From a virus: DNA of 64,000 bases. Where the stretch lies: positions 1-64,000 of IMG/VR virus record IMGVR_UViG_3300031823_000003; one strand, 5' to 3'. Both the position numbers and the translations under genes were made by a program. Below, piece after piece: positions 7,902-13,171 of the stretch (positions are counted from its first letter, which is position 1; every line of letters starts with the position of its first letter). The notes below the pieces were generated by a model. That model was not told the origin of the DNA, searched no databases, and saw nothing but the letters and a program-made list of their open reading frames with translations.

Positions 7902-8252
7902 CTATGGAATGATCACCGGAAACCTCATCGGGTCGGTGATGGACTCGTAAGGCGACTGGTACCTCTGTATAAACGAACACAAGCTGCAAGCAATCACTGC
8001 TACGCTTATCTGTTGTACGTTGTCATAGTCTCGAAATATTGTTATGCAATTCTGCCAGTGACCGCAGCCGCAAACCCATAAACCTGAATTTTCGGCCCAA
8101 ATTTGACCGCTCGTAGGGTAAGCCAAAAACGGCTGGTTAACCTGCTGTTGCGGAAAAACCGTTGTGTTAGGGCCATTTGGCTGACTCCACCGCGTCCCAC
8201 CGAAGTTCTTGATATATAGCGTTCCTTGGGGCGGAAGATTTCCGGCAGGCAT
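7902..8252 (-). CDS. hypothetical protein with paired Cys motifs
   Basis: A 116-residue protein starting MPAGNLPPQG. I chose this ATG because AGAGGA lies 7 nt upstream. The open frame continues to 8303, but there it would enter the pentamer tract. The C-terminal half carries CGCGHWQNC and then ACSLCSFIQRYQSPY, a pattern I have seen in phage proteins of unknown role and a likely zinc site. It points left, like the late genes, but sits alone and converges on the XRE gene 4 bases away. Confidence 0.65.
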   Translation of the reverse strand: MPAGNLPPQGTLYIKNFGGTRWSQPNGPNTTVFPQQQVNQPFLAYPTSGQIWAENSGLWVCGCGHWQNCITIFRDYDNVQQISVAVIACSLCSFIQRYQSPYESITDPMRFPVIIP

Positions 8253-8279
8253 AGTCAATTCCTCTCGCGTGAATGTTAC

Positions 8280-8285
8280 TATACT
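8280..8285 (+). promoter_or_regulatory. -10 element upstream of pentamer tract A
   Basis: TATACT matches the -10 consensus at five of six positions. Transcription would start at about 8291, eight bases before the first G-Y-N-N-N unit. No good -35 hexamer is visible at 16-18 bp. It fits a small RNA running through tract A to the hairpin at 8386. Confidence 0.4.
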
Positions 8286-8298
8286 GTTGTCTGTCTGT

Positions 8299-8384
8299 GC
8301 CATGCTTAGCCGTGTTCAGCTATGTATCCGCTCAGCTCAGCCATGTCATGCCGCGTTGCGCCGAGTCTTGCTGTGGTTTGTATC
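8299..8384 (+). repeat. pentamer tract A, 17 G-Y-N-N-N units
   Basis: Starting at 8299, a G recurs every 5 nt for 17 units, with one 6-nt unit at 8324. The second base is a pyrimidine in 16 of 17 units and the last three bases vary freely. The tract lies in the divergent gap between the minus-strand gene at 7902 and the HTH gene at 8470. It shares units such as GCCGT, GCTGT and GCCGA with tracts B and C. Confidence 0.9.
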
Positions 8385-8385
8385 A

Positions 8386-8432
8386 GGCCGGGAGACTCCA
8401 ATCTTCGATGGTCTTCCGGCCCGCTATTTTTT
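8386..8432 (+). terminator. hairpin and U-tract after tract A
   Basis: GGCCGGGAGAC (8386-8396) pairs with GTCTTCCGGCC (8411-8421) over 11 bp with one G-U, closing a 14-nt loop. After five bases a run of six T follows (8427-8432). This looks like an intrinsic terminator on the plus strand directly after tract A. The T-run also sits just before the -35 of the next promoter. Confidence 0.65.
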
Positions 8433-8434
8433 CC

Positions 8435-8463
8435 TTGACTGATTAACTTAATTAAGTTAATTT
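8435..8463 (+). promoter_or_regulatory. promoter with 20-bp palindromic operator
   Basis: TTGACT (8435-8440) is followed by the perfect palindrome ATTAACTTAATTAAGTTAAT (8442-8461). A weak -10 (TAATTT, 8458-8463) lies 17 bp after the -35 box. The palindrome fills the spacer, so a dimeric repressor bound here would block the promoter. The obvious candidate is the HTH protein encoded just downstream. The start codon is 6 nt after the -10, which suggests a leaderless transcript. Confidence 0.6.
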
Positions 8464-8469
8464 GTTCAT

Positions 8470-8685
8470 GTGAGCGGGCACAAGCATTATACGGAACAGC
8501 ACCTTCGTAGTCTTCTTAAAAAACACCTTCACTTTGGCGATATGCATCAATCCGCGCTGGCTCGGCGCATCGGTGTGTCTCCGGCGTTTTTATCAAAGGC
8601 GCTGGGAGGAGAGCCGTTGACGGGGAAGATTGTGAAATGGCTGGGGTACAGGAGAGTGAAGATCAGAGTTTTTGAAAAGTTGTGA
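8470..8685 (+). CDS. small HTH DNA-binding protein
   Basis: A 71-residue basic protein starting with GTG. The segment HQSALARRIGVSPAFLSKALGG is a Cro/CI-like helix-turn-helix, with LTGKIVKWLGYRRVKIRVFEKL following. This is the usual shape of short phage Cro-like proteins. There is no ribosome binding site, in line with a leaderless mRNA. Upstream lies a 20-bp palindrome, its likely own operator. The stop codon runs straight into pentamer tract B, and tract A lies upstream, so the gene is framed by the repeats. Confidence 0.75.
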   Translation: MSGHKHYTEQHLRSLLKKHLHFGDMHQSALARRIGVSPAFLSKALGGEPLTGKIVKWLGYRRVKIRVFEKL

Positions 8686-8688
8686 TCC

Positions 8689-8823
8689 GTTCCGCCAAGC
8701 CGTGCTGTGGTGTATTCAGTTGCGCTCTGCCTGGTCGAGCCGCGCTAGGTTACGTTGTGCCGGGTCAGGTTAAGTCGTGTTTTGTATCGTTCGGTTTAGT
8801 CGAGCCGAGCTACGTCTCGCTGT
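8689..8823 (+). repeat. pentamer tract B, 27 G-Y-N-N-N units
   Basis: 135 bp made of 27 consecutive 5-nt units without a single indel. The first base is G in 26 of 27 units (A at 8714) and the second is a pyrimidine in 26 of 27 (G at 8709). The last three bases vary. It fills the gap between the HTH stop and the RAMP-like gene. A 16-nt block at 8704-8719 matches one at 9664-9679 in tract C at 14 positions. No long frame runs through it. Confidence 0.93.
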
Positions 8824-8839
8824 CGTGCCAAATTTAAAG

Positions 8840-8845
8840 TAGAAT
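8840..8845 (+). promoter_or_regulatory. -10 element of the RAMP-like gene
   Basis: TAGAAT matches the -10 consensus at five of six positions. The ATG of the next gene begins 6 nt later, so the start site would be at or next to the start codon. No ribosome binding site is present. The region 17 bp upstream is the end of tract B and has no clear -35 box. Confidence 0.5.
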
Positions 8846-8851
8846 CACGCA

Positions 8852-9505
8852 ATGCCAAAAAGTGTACTCGAAAGCGGTAACAAAGACCATCTGTCCAATA
8901 CGAGCAACGGAGCGTCCAGTCAGATAGAAATGACCGAGCCTTATGTCGCGCATATCGACCTACAGGGCGTATGCCCGATCATTTTTCACCGCTGGAACGT
9001 GGAATCAGTCGAGGCCAAGTCCGCGTCAGCCAAAGGATCAAAAGCGAAAAATACGGACGACGTGGAATCGTTTGTCAGCCGCGACGACAAGGGAATCATC
9101 TGTGTTCCGGGAGAATATCTGCGGCAGGCCGTGCTGCATGCCGCCAAGTTCCGCCAAGACCCGAGATCGCCGCGCAAATCATTTTCGGACTTGGCGAAAG
9201 CTGGAATATTTTCTATCGACGAACTGGTGCCAATCACGAGTGCATCCGGCAAGCTAGCAAAGGAATGGGACTATCTGGATCGCCGCCGCATGACGGTACA
9301 GAGAAATTCGATTACCCGGTCGCGTCCGGCATTTCACGCGGGATGGCGGGCACAGTTTCACTTGCAGGTGGTGCTACCGGAATACATCAGCCCTTCGTTT
9401 TTGAATGACCTTATTCAACTCAGTGGGAAAGTTATCGGTTTAGCCGATTCCCGTCCTTCGTATGGGCGATTTCTTGTGGTAGGGTTCAAGACATCGGAAG
9501 TTTAA
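8852..9505 (+). CDS. RAMP-like protein between pentamer tracts
   Basis: A 217-residue protein of unknown function. After a polar N-terminus of about 30 residues comes a strand-loop element (YVAHIDLQGVCPIIFHRW). Then follow a Lys/Ala/Ser-rich loop, a segment CVPGEYLRQAVLHAAKF, a basic strand (RRRMTVQRNSITRSRP) and a closing element GLADSRPSYGRFLVVGF near residues 195-212. I have seen this general pattern, ending 'G.gD.RP.yGrF', in uncharacterised phage proteins. Its strand-helix layout and glycine-rich end loop recall RAMP/Cas7-type RNA-binding folds. That resemblance is by eye and is inference. Tracts B and C flank it directly, so an RNA- or DNA-binding role with 5-nt periodicity is the obvious idea. 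Confidence 0.7.
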   Translation: MPKSVLESGNKDHLSNTSNGASSQIEMTEPYVAHIDLQGVCPIIFHRWNVESVEAKSASAKGSKAKNTDDVESFVSRDDKGIICVPGEYLRQAVLHAAKFRQDPRSPRKSFSDLAKAGIFSIDELVPITSASGKLAKEWDYLDRRRMTVQRNSITRSRPAFHAGWRAQFHLQVVLPEYISPSFLNDLIQLSGKVIGLADSRPSYGRFLVVGFKTSEV

Positions 9506-9518
9506 ACAGGTGAGGCGA

Positions 9519-9728
9519 GCCGGGATTTGCCTTGCCGTGTTGAGTTCCGCCCGGATTCGTTCTGCTTCGCTAAGCTATGTTTAGTTGAGCATAGCCGAGA
9601 TACGCCGGGTTATGCTTGGCTCCGTTTCGATTGGCCTAGATTTACTTAGCTGAGTCGAGTTGTGCTGTGCTGTATTGAGTCCCGCTTTGACGGGCCGTGC
9701 TTGGCTGCGCCGAACTGCGTTGCGCTAT
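9519..9728 (+). repeat. pentamer tract C, 42 G-Y-N-N-N units
   Basis: 210 bp made of 42 units of exactly 5 nt with no indel. The first base is G in 39 units and A in 3. The second is C in 24, T in 12, A in 6 and never G. The remaining three bases vary. It starts 13 bases after the RAMP-like stop and ends across the stop codon of the convergent minus-strand gene, so it fills the whole convergent gap between the two transcription directions. Stop codons occur in all plus frames. Confidence 0.95.
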
Positions 9729-10213
9729 TGACCTGCGGCTCCAGTGGTGCTAACTGCTGGGGCCGTTTGTTCAGCGGGACGGACCGCTGACCAGTCTCCA
9801 AAACAGTAATTGGTGATTGCGTCCGCCGCTATTTTACGGACAAAACTATCAAACGGCTCCCCGGCGGATTCAGCCCAAGTTTGCATCGGCTCGCAGGCTT
9901 CCAAGGGGATTTCTATTTCGACCAGCAGACCGCCGCCCGGACCCTTGCGCGGCCCGGTAGATATACCCTGCGATGCGGCCAATTTTCGGACTTTGGCGAG
10001 CTGGTCCGGGGATAGTCCGGAGATGAACGCGCTGAGATCGGCGGACACAGTAGGATCAGTCTTGGCGATTGAAGCGCCTGATGCCGCTGCCTGCTGACCT
10101 GTGCTCGGCGGATCGGCGAGTGGATTAGTATCTGGTCTGTCGCCCGGTACTATATTCGCAGGCGTACCTGTGCCCGTGCTCGCGCTTGTGTTCGTGCTCG
10201 TGTCCGTACTCAT
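9725..10213 (-). CDS. hypothetical protein with Ser/Thr-rich N-terminus
   Basis: A 162-residue protein starting MSTDTSTNTSASTGTGTP, chosen because AGAGGTG lies just upstream. The N-terminal 20 residues resemble the Ser-Thr-Gly-Thr repeat at the left window edge, and the underlying DNA (GAGCAC/GGGCAC units) is related. Residues 60-95 are helical (LSAFISGLSPDQLAKVRKLAASQGIS). The C-terminal part (LLVEIEIPLEACEPMQTWAESAGEPFDSFVRKIAADAI) looks like a ribbon-helix-helix variant, so a DNA-binding role is possible. It is the last late gene. Confidence 0.65.
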   Translation of the reverse strand: MSTDTSTNTSASTGTGTPANIVPGDRPDTNPLADPPSTGQQAAASGASIAKTDPTVSADLSAFISGLSPDQLAKVRKLAASQGISTGPRKGPGGGLLVEIEIPLEACEPMQTWAESAGEPFDSFVRKIAADAITNYCFGDWSAVRPAEQTAPAVSTTGAAGQ

Positions 10214-10251
10214 AGTCTCACCTCTTCGTAGCTGCGCTCTGAATTGGCGTT

Positions 10252-10740
10252 TCAAATCAGTCCTACTTCCTGCCACACGGCTTGTATGCCGCCGTCCATA
10301 AACAATTGCCGCAGATTGTCGTCTGGCTCGCCTTCCGGCCAAGGCCCGGTGAGCTGAAAATGCGGCGCGTCCGGAAAGGTCCGCCACAATACACCTGAAT
10401 CCAGTCCCAGACTGATACCCTTGGCCTCCATACTTTTCCATACCGGGTGGGATGAATTCCAGTCAGGGAAGTATGGCTTATCGGGTGCGAACTGGGATGG
10501 CACACAATCAACGGCCAAGCCGTAATTGTGATAACTGTATCCGCCTTGAACGTTGGTGACAATGTTACCCGGAGCGGTTCTGCCTTGAGTGTACAGCGTG
10601 TCCTGCTCTGCCCATGTCCGCATACCCTGTACGACGCGGATATACACGTTATCCTGCTCCAGCATGGCGGCGAGAGTGTGAGTTTTAGCGGCTAGTGCCG
10701 GACATACCTGTCGCAATCGGGCTTCGGAGACGGCATCCAT
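10252..10740 (-). CDS. endolysin, M15 family L,D-/D,D-peptidase
   Basis: A 162-residue peptidoglycan peptidase that cuts stem peptides at the end of infection. The zinc site of M15 (VanY/CwlK) enzymes is complete: SYHNYGLAVD gives the SxHxxGxAxD motif and DAPHFQ gives the last histidine. The N-terminal part (VRVVQGMRTWAEQDTLY) matches the family too. There is no signal peptide or cell-wall binding domain, so a holin is needed for release. It is the distal gene of the lysis cluster 10.2-13.2 kb. Confidence 0.9.
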   Translation of the reverse strand: MDAVSEARLRQVCPALAAKTHTLAAMLEQDNVYIRVVQGMRTWAEQDTLYTQGRTAPGNIVTNVQGGYSYHNYGLAVDCVPSQFAPDKPYFPDWNSSHPVWKSMEAKGISLGLDSGVLWRTFPDAPHFQLTGPWPEGEPDDNLRQLFMDGGIQAVWQEVGLI

Positions 10741-10776
10741 AGTTGATAGTCTGTATTCGCGGTTCGCGGCTCGCGT

Positions 10777-11223
10777 CTATGATACACCCGAAGCGCCAGC
10801 AGCCGATGATTCAGCCGATGATTCAGATTCGGTCTTTATCGGCCTCGATTTAGCTGGCCTGTTCTTTGCGCATGTCCTGCATGCTATCCCCTGGCGGCCC
10901 GGTCTGTGGTACGTGTTCTCCGGTGTGTACTCGTGGCCGTGCGGGCAGTGAGTCGGCGGCGCAGGCGGCACATGCTTTCCGATATGGCTGTGTGGCGCTG
11001 CGGACCGCGCTGGCTTTATATCGCCACTATCCACTTGTAGAAACCACAGAGCGGCGGACTGCAATGCATCGGCGAATTCCGTGGGAGTGTGATTATGGCT
11101 GAGCACCGTGATCGTGCTGAGGATGCAGTGCCCGGACGAGGCTTGCTGAGGCGACGGCGTGTAGTGGAAACATTCCAGTATCCCGCTGATAGTAGTAAAG
11201 TAACGCACGTCAGCGATGCTCAT
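10777..11223 (-). CDS. zinc-binding HNH-like protein
   Basis: A 148-residue protein; I take the ATG at 11223. The second half has CPHGHEYTPENTYHRPGRQG followed by IACRTCAKNRP, a small treble-clef pattern frequent in phage genomes and often labelled HNH-like. The first half has no match I know. The catalytic HNH residues are not clear, so binding of nucleic acid without cutting is also possible. It overlaps the upstream coiled-coil gene by 14 bases. Confidence 0.6.
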   Translation of the reverse strand: MSIADVRYFTTISGILECFHYTPSPQQASSGHCILSTITVLSHNHTPTEFADALQSAALWFLQVDSGDIKPARSAAPHSHIGKHVPPAPPTHCPHGHEYTPENTYHRPGRQGIACRTCAKNRPAKSRPIKTESESSAESSAAGASGVS

Positions 11224-11551
11224 TTCTCTGACGGCTGTCAATGATCTCTACCCGGTCCCGTACCTCCTTGATGCTGTCCTGAATCTGGTCCAGCCGCTTG
11301 TTTAGTTCCGTGTCCCGAAGTAAATGCTCGCTGCGCGGCACCAGTTGCGTCTCCAGAGCTTCCACGCGCCGCGTAATCTCTGTGTGCTCGCTCCGCCGCA
11401 CCACGTCCTTGGTTTGGTCTTCGAGATAATTGACACGCGACTGGAGTACAGCGAAACTGGCAATCTGTCCGCCGAGCAGAATTACGACTGTGATGACGGT
11501 AGCCAGATGCCGGTCAACAAAACCGGTGCCGTTTCTACTTCTCATCTTCAC
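11210..11551 (-). CDS. membrane-anchored coiled-coil protein, spanin- or lysis-associated
   Basis: A 113-residue protein with one transmembrane helix (LATVITVVILLGGQIASFAVL, residues ~17-37) followed by a long charged coiled coil to the end. This is the build of an inner-membrane spanin subunit (Rz-like) or of similar phage lysis accessory proteins. It sits in the lysis cluster. A partner outer-membrane lipoprotein is not obvious next to it. Confidence 0.6.
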   Translation of the reverse strand: MKMRSRNGTGFVDRHLATVITVVILLGGQIASFAVLQSRVNYLEDQTKDVVRRSEHTEITRRVEALETQLVPRSEHLLRDTELNKRLDQIQDSIKEVRDRVEIIDSRQRNEHR

Positions 11552-11756
11552 CCGTACCTGTGTATCCTCCGACTGCCACCCAAGTCACGTTGACCGCCTG
11601 TTCGCCATACACAGGTGAAGGAACAGTAGTAACCGGACCTGTGTATCCCTGCGCCGACAGGTCAGATAATGCCTGCGCGTATTCGCTGGGATCGGTCATG
11701 CCTTTGGTTGAGAACGCCGACCACTTATTTGGCGGGCCTCCGGGTTGTGTGCTCAT
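11535..11756 (-). CDS. hypothetical protein
   Basis: A 73-residue protein starting MSTQPGGPPNKW. Its start overlaps the stop of the upstream gene as ATGA, which fixes it. The C-terminal half (PVTTVPSPVYGEQAVNVTWVAVGGYTGTG) looks like beta strands. No function can be assigned. It is translationally coupled inside the lysis cluster. Confidence 0.55.
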   Translation of the reverse strand: MSTQPGGPPNKWSAFSTKGMTDPSEYAQALSDLSAQGYTGPVTTVPSPVYGEQAVNVTWVAVGGYTGTGEDEK

Positions 11757-12409
11757 TGATCTGTCCTCGCATATTTGAAATTGTTGTTCCTGTCCTTGAA
11801 CCAGAATCCGCAGTCGGCGCGCAGAATGCTCTTGCACACGCCGCGCTCCTCCCATACCGCATAGTCGGCGATGTACCCGATTGCCTGGGTCAGTATTCCT
11901 GTCGTATCGACGCCATTATGCTGGTCAGCCGCACAGGGACGAAACGATCCCCCCTGTGGTTCTTCGTCGCTGATGTAGGTAAAATCGCCGTCATTTTGCT
12001 GTTCCAAAATCTTTACGTGGTGTTCGATTACTGTATCGGCTTGGTATCTGAATAACTGAGTTTCAAGCCCCTTTATCCGCTGATGATCCCTGAATGCCAT
12101 CCCTCCCCACAGTGCCCAACTGGCGGCGATTACAGCCAGCAGGAGAGTGCTCCATATACGGGAGTACCCTCTGCGGTCGTCGGCGCGGCTGTCGGGTGGC
12201 TTCCCGGTTAGTTCTCTCAATCTCGCCATCGCCTCTCTAGCCGCCTGAGTCTCCTGTGCCTCGGTCGGGCGGTATCGGATCAATCCCAGCCTTCTCGCAT
12301 AGCTGGTTAATTTTTGCCTCCAGAGCCGCCACGCGGCCAGTGAGAGAAAAAATAAGATAGCAAAGTCCGCCAACCACCCACTTAGTTCCGACATTGAAAC
12401 TCTGAGCAT
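11753..12409 (-). CDS. membrane protein of the lysis cluster
   Basis: A 218-residue protein with AGGAG 8 nt before the ATG. Two hydrophobic helices are visible, LADFAILFFLSLAAWRLW near the N-terminus and a second around residues 85-105 (TLLLAVIAASWALWGGMAF). A soluble C-terminal half with four cysteines follows and may lie in the periplasm with disulfides. It could be a holin partner or antiholin. I do not recognise the family. Confidence 0.55.
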   Translation of the reverse strand: MLRVSMSELSGWLADFAILFFLSLAAWRLWRQKLTSYARRLGLIRYRPTEAQETQAAREAMARLRELTGKPPDSRADDRRGYSRIWSTLLLAVIAASWALWGGMAFRDHQRIKGLETQLFRYQADTVIEHHVKILEQQNDGDFTYISDEEPQGGSFRPCAADQHNGVDTTGILTQAIGYIADYAVWEERGVCKSILRADCGFWFKDRNNNFKYARTDQ

Positions 12410-12421
12410 CCACGGCTCTCC

Positions 12422-12910
12422 TTACTGCGCGGGCGGTGGAACGATTGTCGTGGTAGTCGTCTGTAGCTGCGTGACCTTAGTCGCCTGTTCCACTACTTGA
12501 GACTGAACTACGGCCTTTTGCGGCAATGGAGGCGGCATCTGCGGCCATATATCCCTCAATACTGGTATCTTCACAACACCGAAATCACCCAGCACATCTC
12601 CGCATAATCCCATCATGCAGGTAACCGGAGCGAACTTCACCATCAGTTCGAGAGTGGAAGCGATGCTCTCCCAGCCGAATGCGTGCAGTACCGCCGGGGC
12701 CAGTTGCGGATTAAGCAGCATCTGGAATATTGCGTTCTCGGCTACGAACCGGAATAGCAATGGCCCCCATGCGCGTTTAATGAAGTCGATGTACCCTGTC
12801 GCCACAGGGCGCGGCCCTCGCACCATGAAATGCGCCCGCATGGACATATACGTCAATTCTCCGACAATGAACCAGAGTGTCAGCCAGATGCCGCGAGTCA
12901 TGTCTATCAC
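12422..12910 (-). CDS. putative holin-like membrane protein
   Basis: A 162-residue protein whose start overlaps the previous stop as ATGA. Hydrophobic segments lie at residues 8-25 (IWLTLWFIVGELTYM), around 45-65 and around 80-105. The last 40 residues are a Pro/Gln/Thr-rich tail. The position between a small two-helix protein and the endolysin supports a lysis role, but no motif proves it. Confidence 0.5.
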   Translation of the reverse strand: MIDMTRGIWLTLWFIVGELTYMSMRAHFMVRGPRPVATGYIDFIKRAWGPLLFRFVAENAIFQMLLNPQLAPAVLHAFGWESIASTLELMVKFAPVTCMMGLCGDVLGDFGVVKIPVLRDIWPQMPPPLPQKAVVQSQVVEQATKVTQLQTTTTTIVPPPAQ

Positions 12911-13158
12911 CAGACACCCAATCCAGACCAGTTTAGCAGCATAAGCAGCAGAACGATAAACACGATGATGCCTAGAATCACCATGAGTGGCTGAGGAATT
13001 GCTATTCCCGCTAGGGTGCAGAGCCAGCGCACACCGATAATCAGGATTGCCAGAACGCAGAACAGAATGAGCAGGCCCACGGCGAAGTGGATGAAGTTGA
13101 AGGACATGCCGCGAGTATATTGCAATGTGCCAAATGCTATTGGAATCAGGGTTGCCAT
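12907..13158 (-). CDS. small two-helix membrane protein, holin candidate
   Basis: An 83-residue protein starting MATLIPIAFG. I chose this start because AGGAGG lies 9 nt upstream, one of the best ribosome binding sites in the window. Two strong transmembrane helices (IHFAVGLLILFCVLAILIIG and PLMVILGIIVFIVLLLML) fit a class II-like holin. It is the first gene of the lysis cluster and is coupled to the next one by ATGA. Confidence 0.6.
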   Translation of the reverse strand: MATLIPIAFGTLQYTRGMSFNFIHFAVGLLILFCVLAILIIGVRWLCTLAGIAIPQPLMVILGIIVFIVLLLMLLNWSGLGVW

Positions 13159-13171
13159 TGTATTAGTCCTC

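Larger units (their letters stand above)
8291..8432 (+). ncRNA. candidate pentamer-repeat RNA A
   Basis: This about 140-nt stretch has no reading frame of note. It begins at the start site expected from the -10 at 8280, is filled by pentamer tract A (8299-8384), and ends in a stable hairpin with a run of six T. The layout suggests a stand-alone non-coding RNA made mostly of 5-nt periodic sequence. Transcription is inferred, not seen. Confidence 0.45.

Noticed and set aside
8253-8303. Longer N-terminus for the gene at 7902
   Set aside because: The ATG at 8303 lies inside tract A and has no ribosome site, while the ATG at 8252 has AGAGGA at good spacing.
8299-9728. CRISPR array reading of the pentamer tracts
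   Set aside because: There is no repeat of 20-40 bp alternating with spacers. The only constant part is G-Y in each 5 nt, and no cas gene is recognisable by motif.
9519-9728. Tracts as coding repeats
   Set aside because: A 5-nt period shifts frame at each unit and all plus frames meet stop codons, so no repeat protein is encoded.
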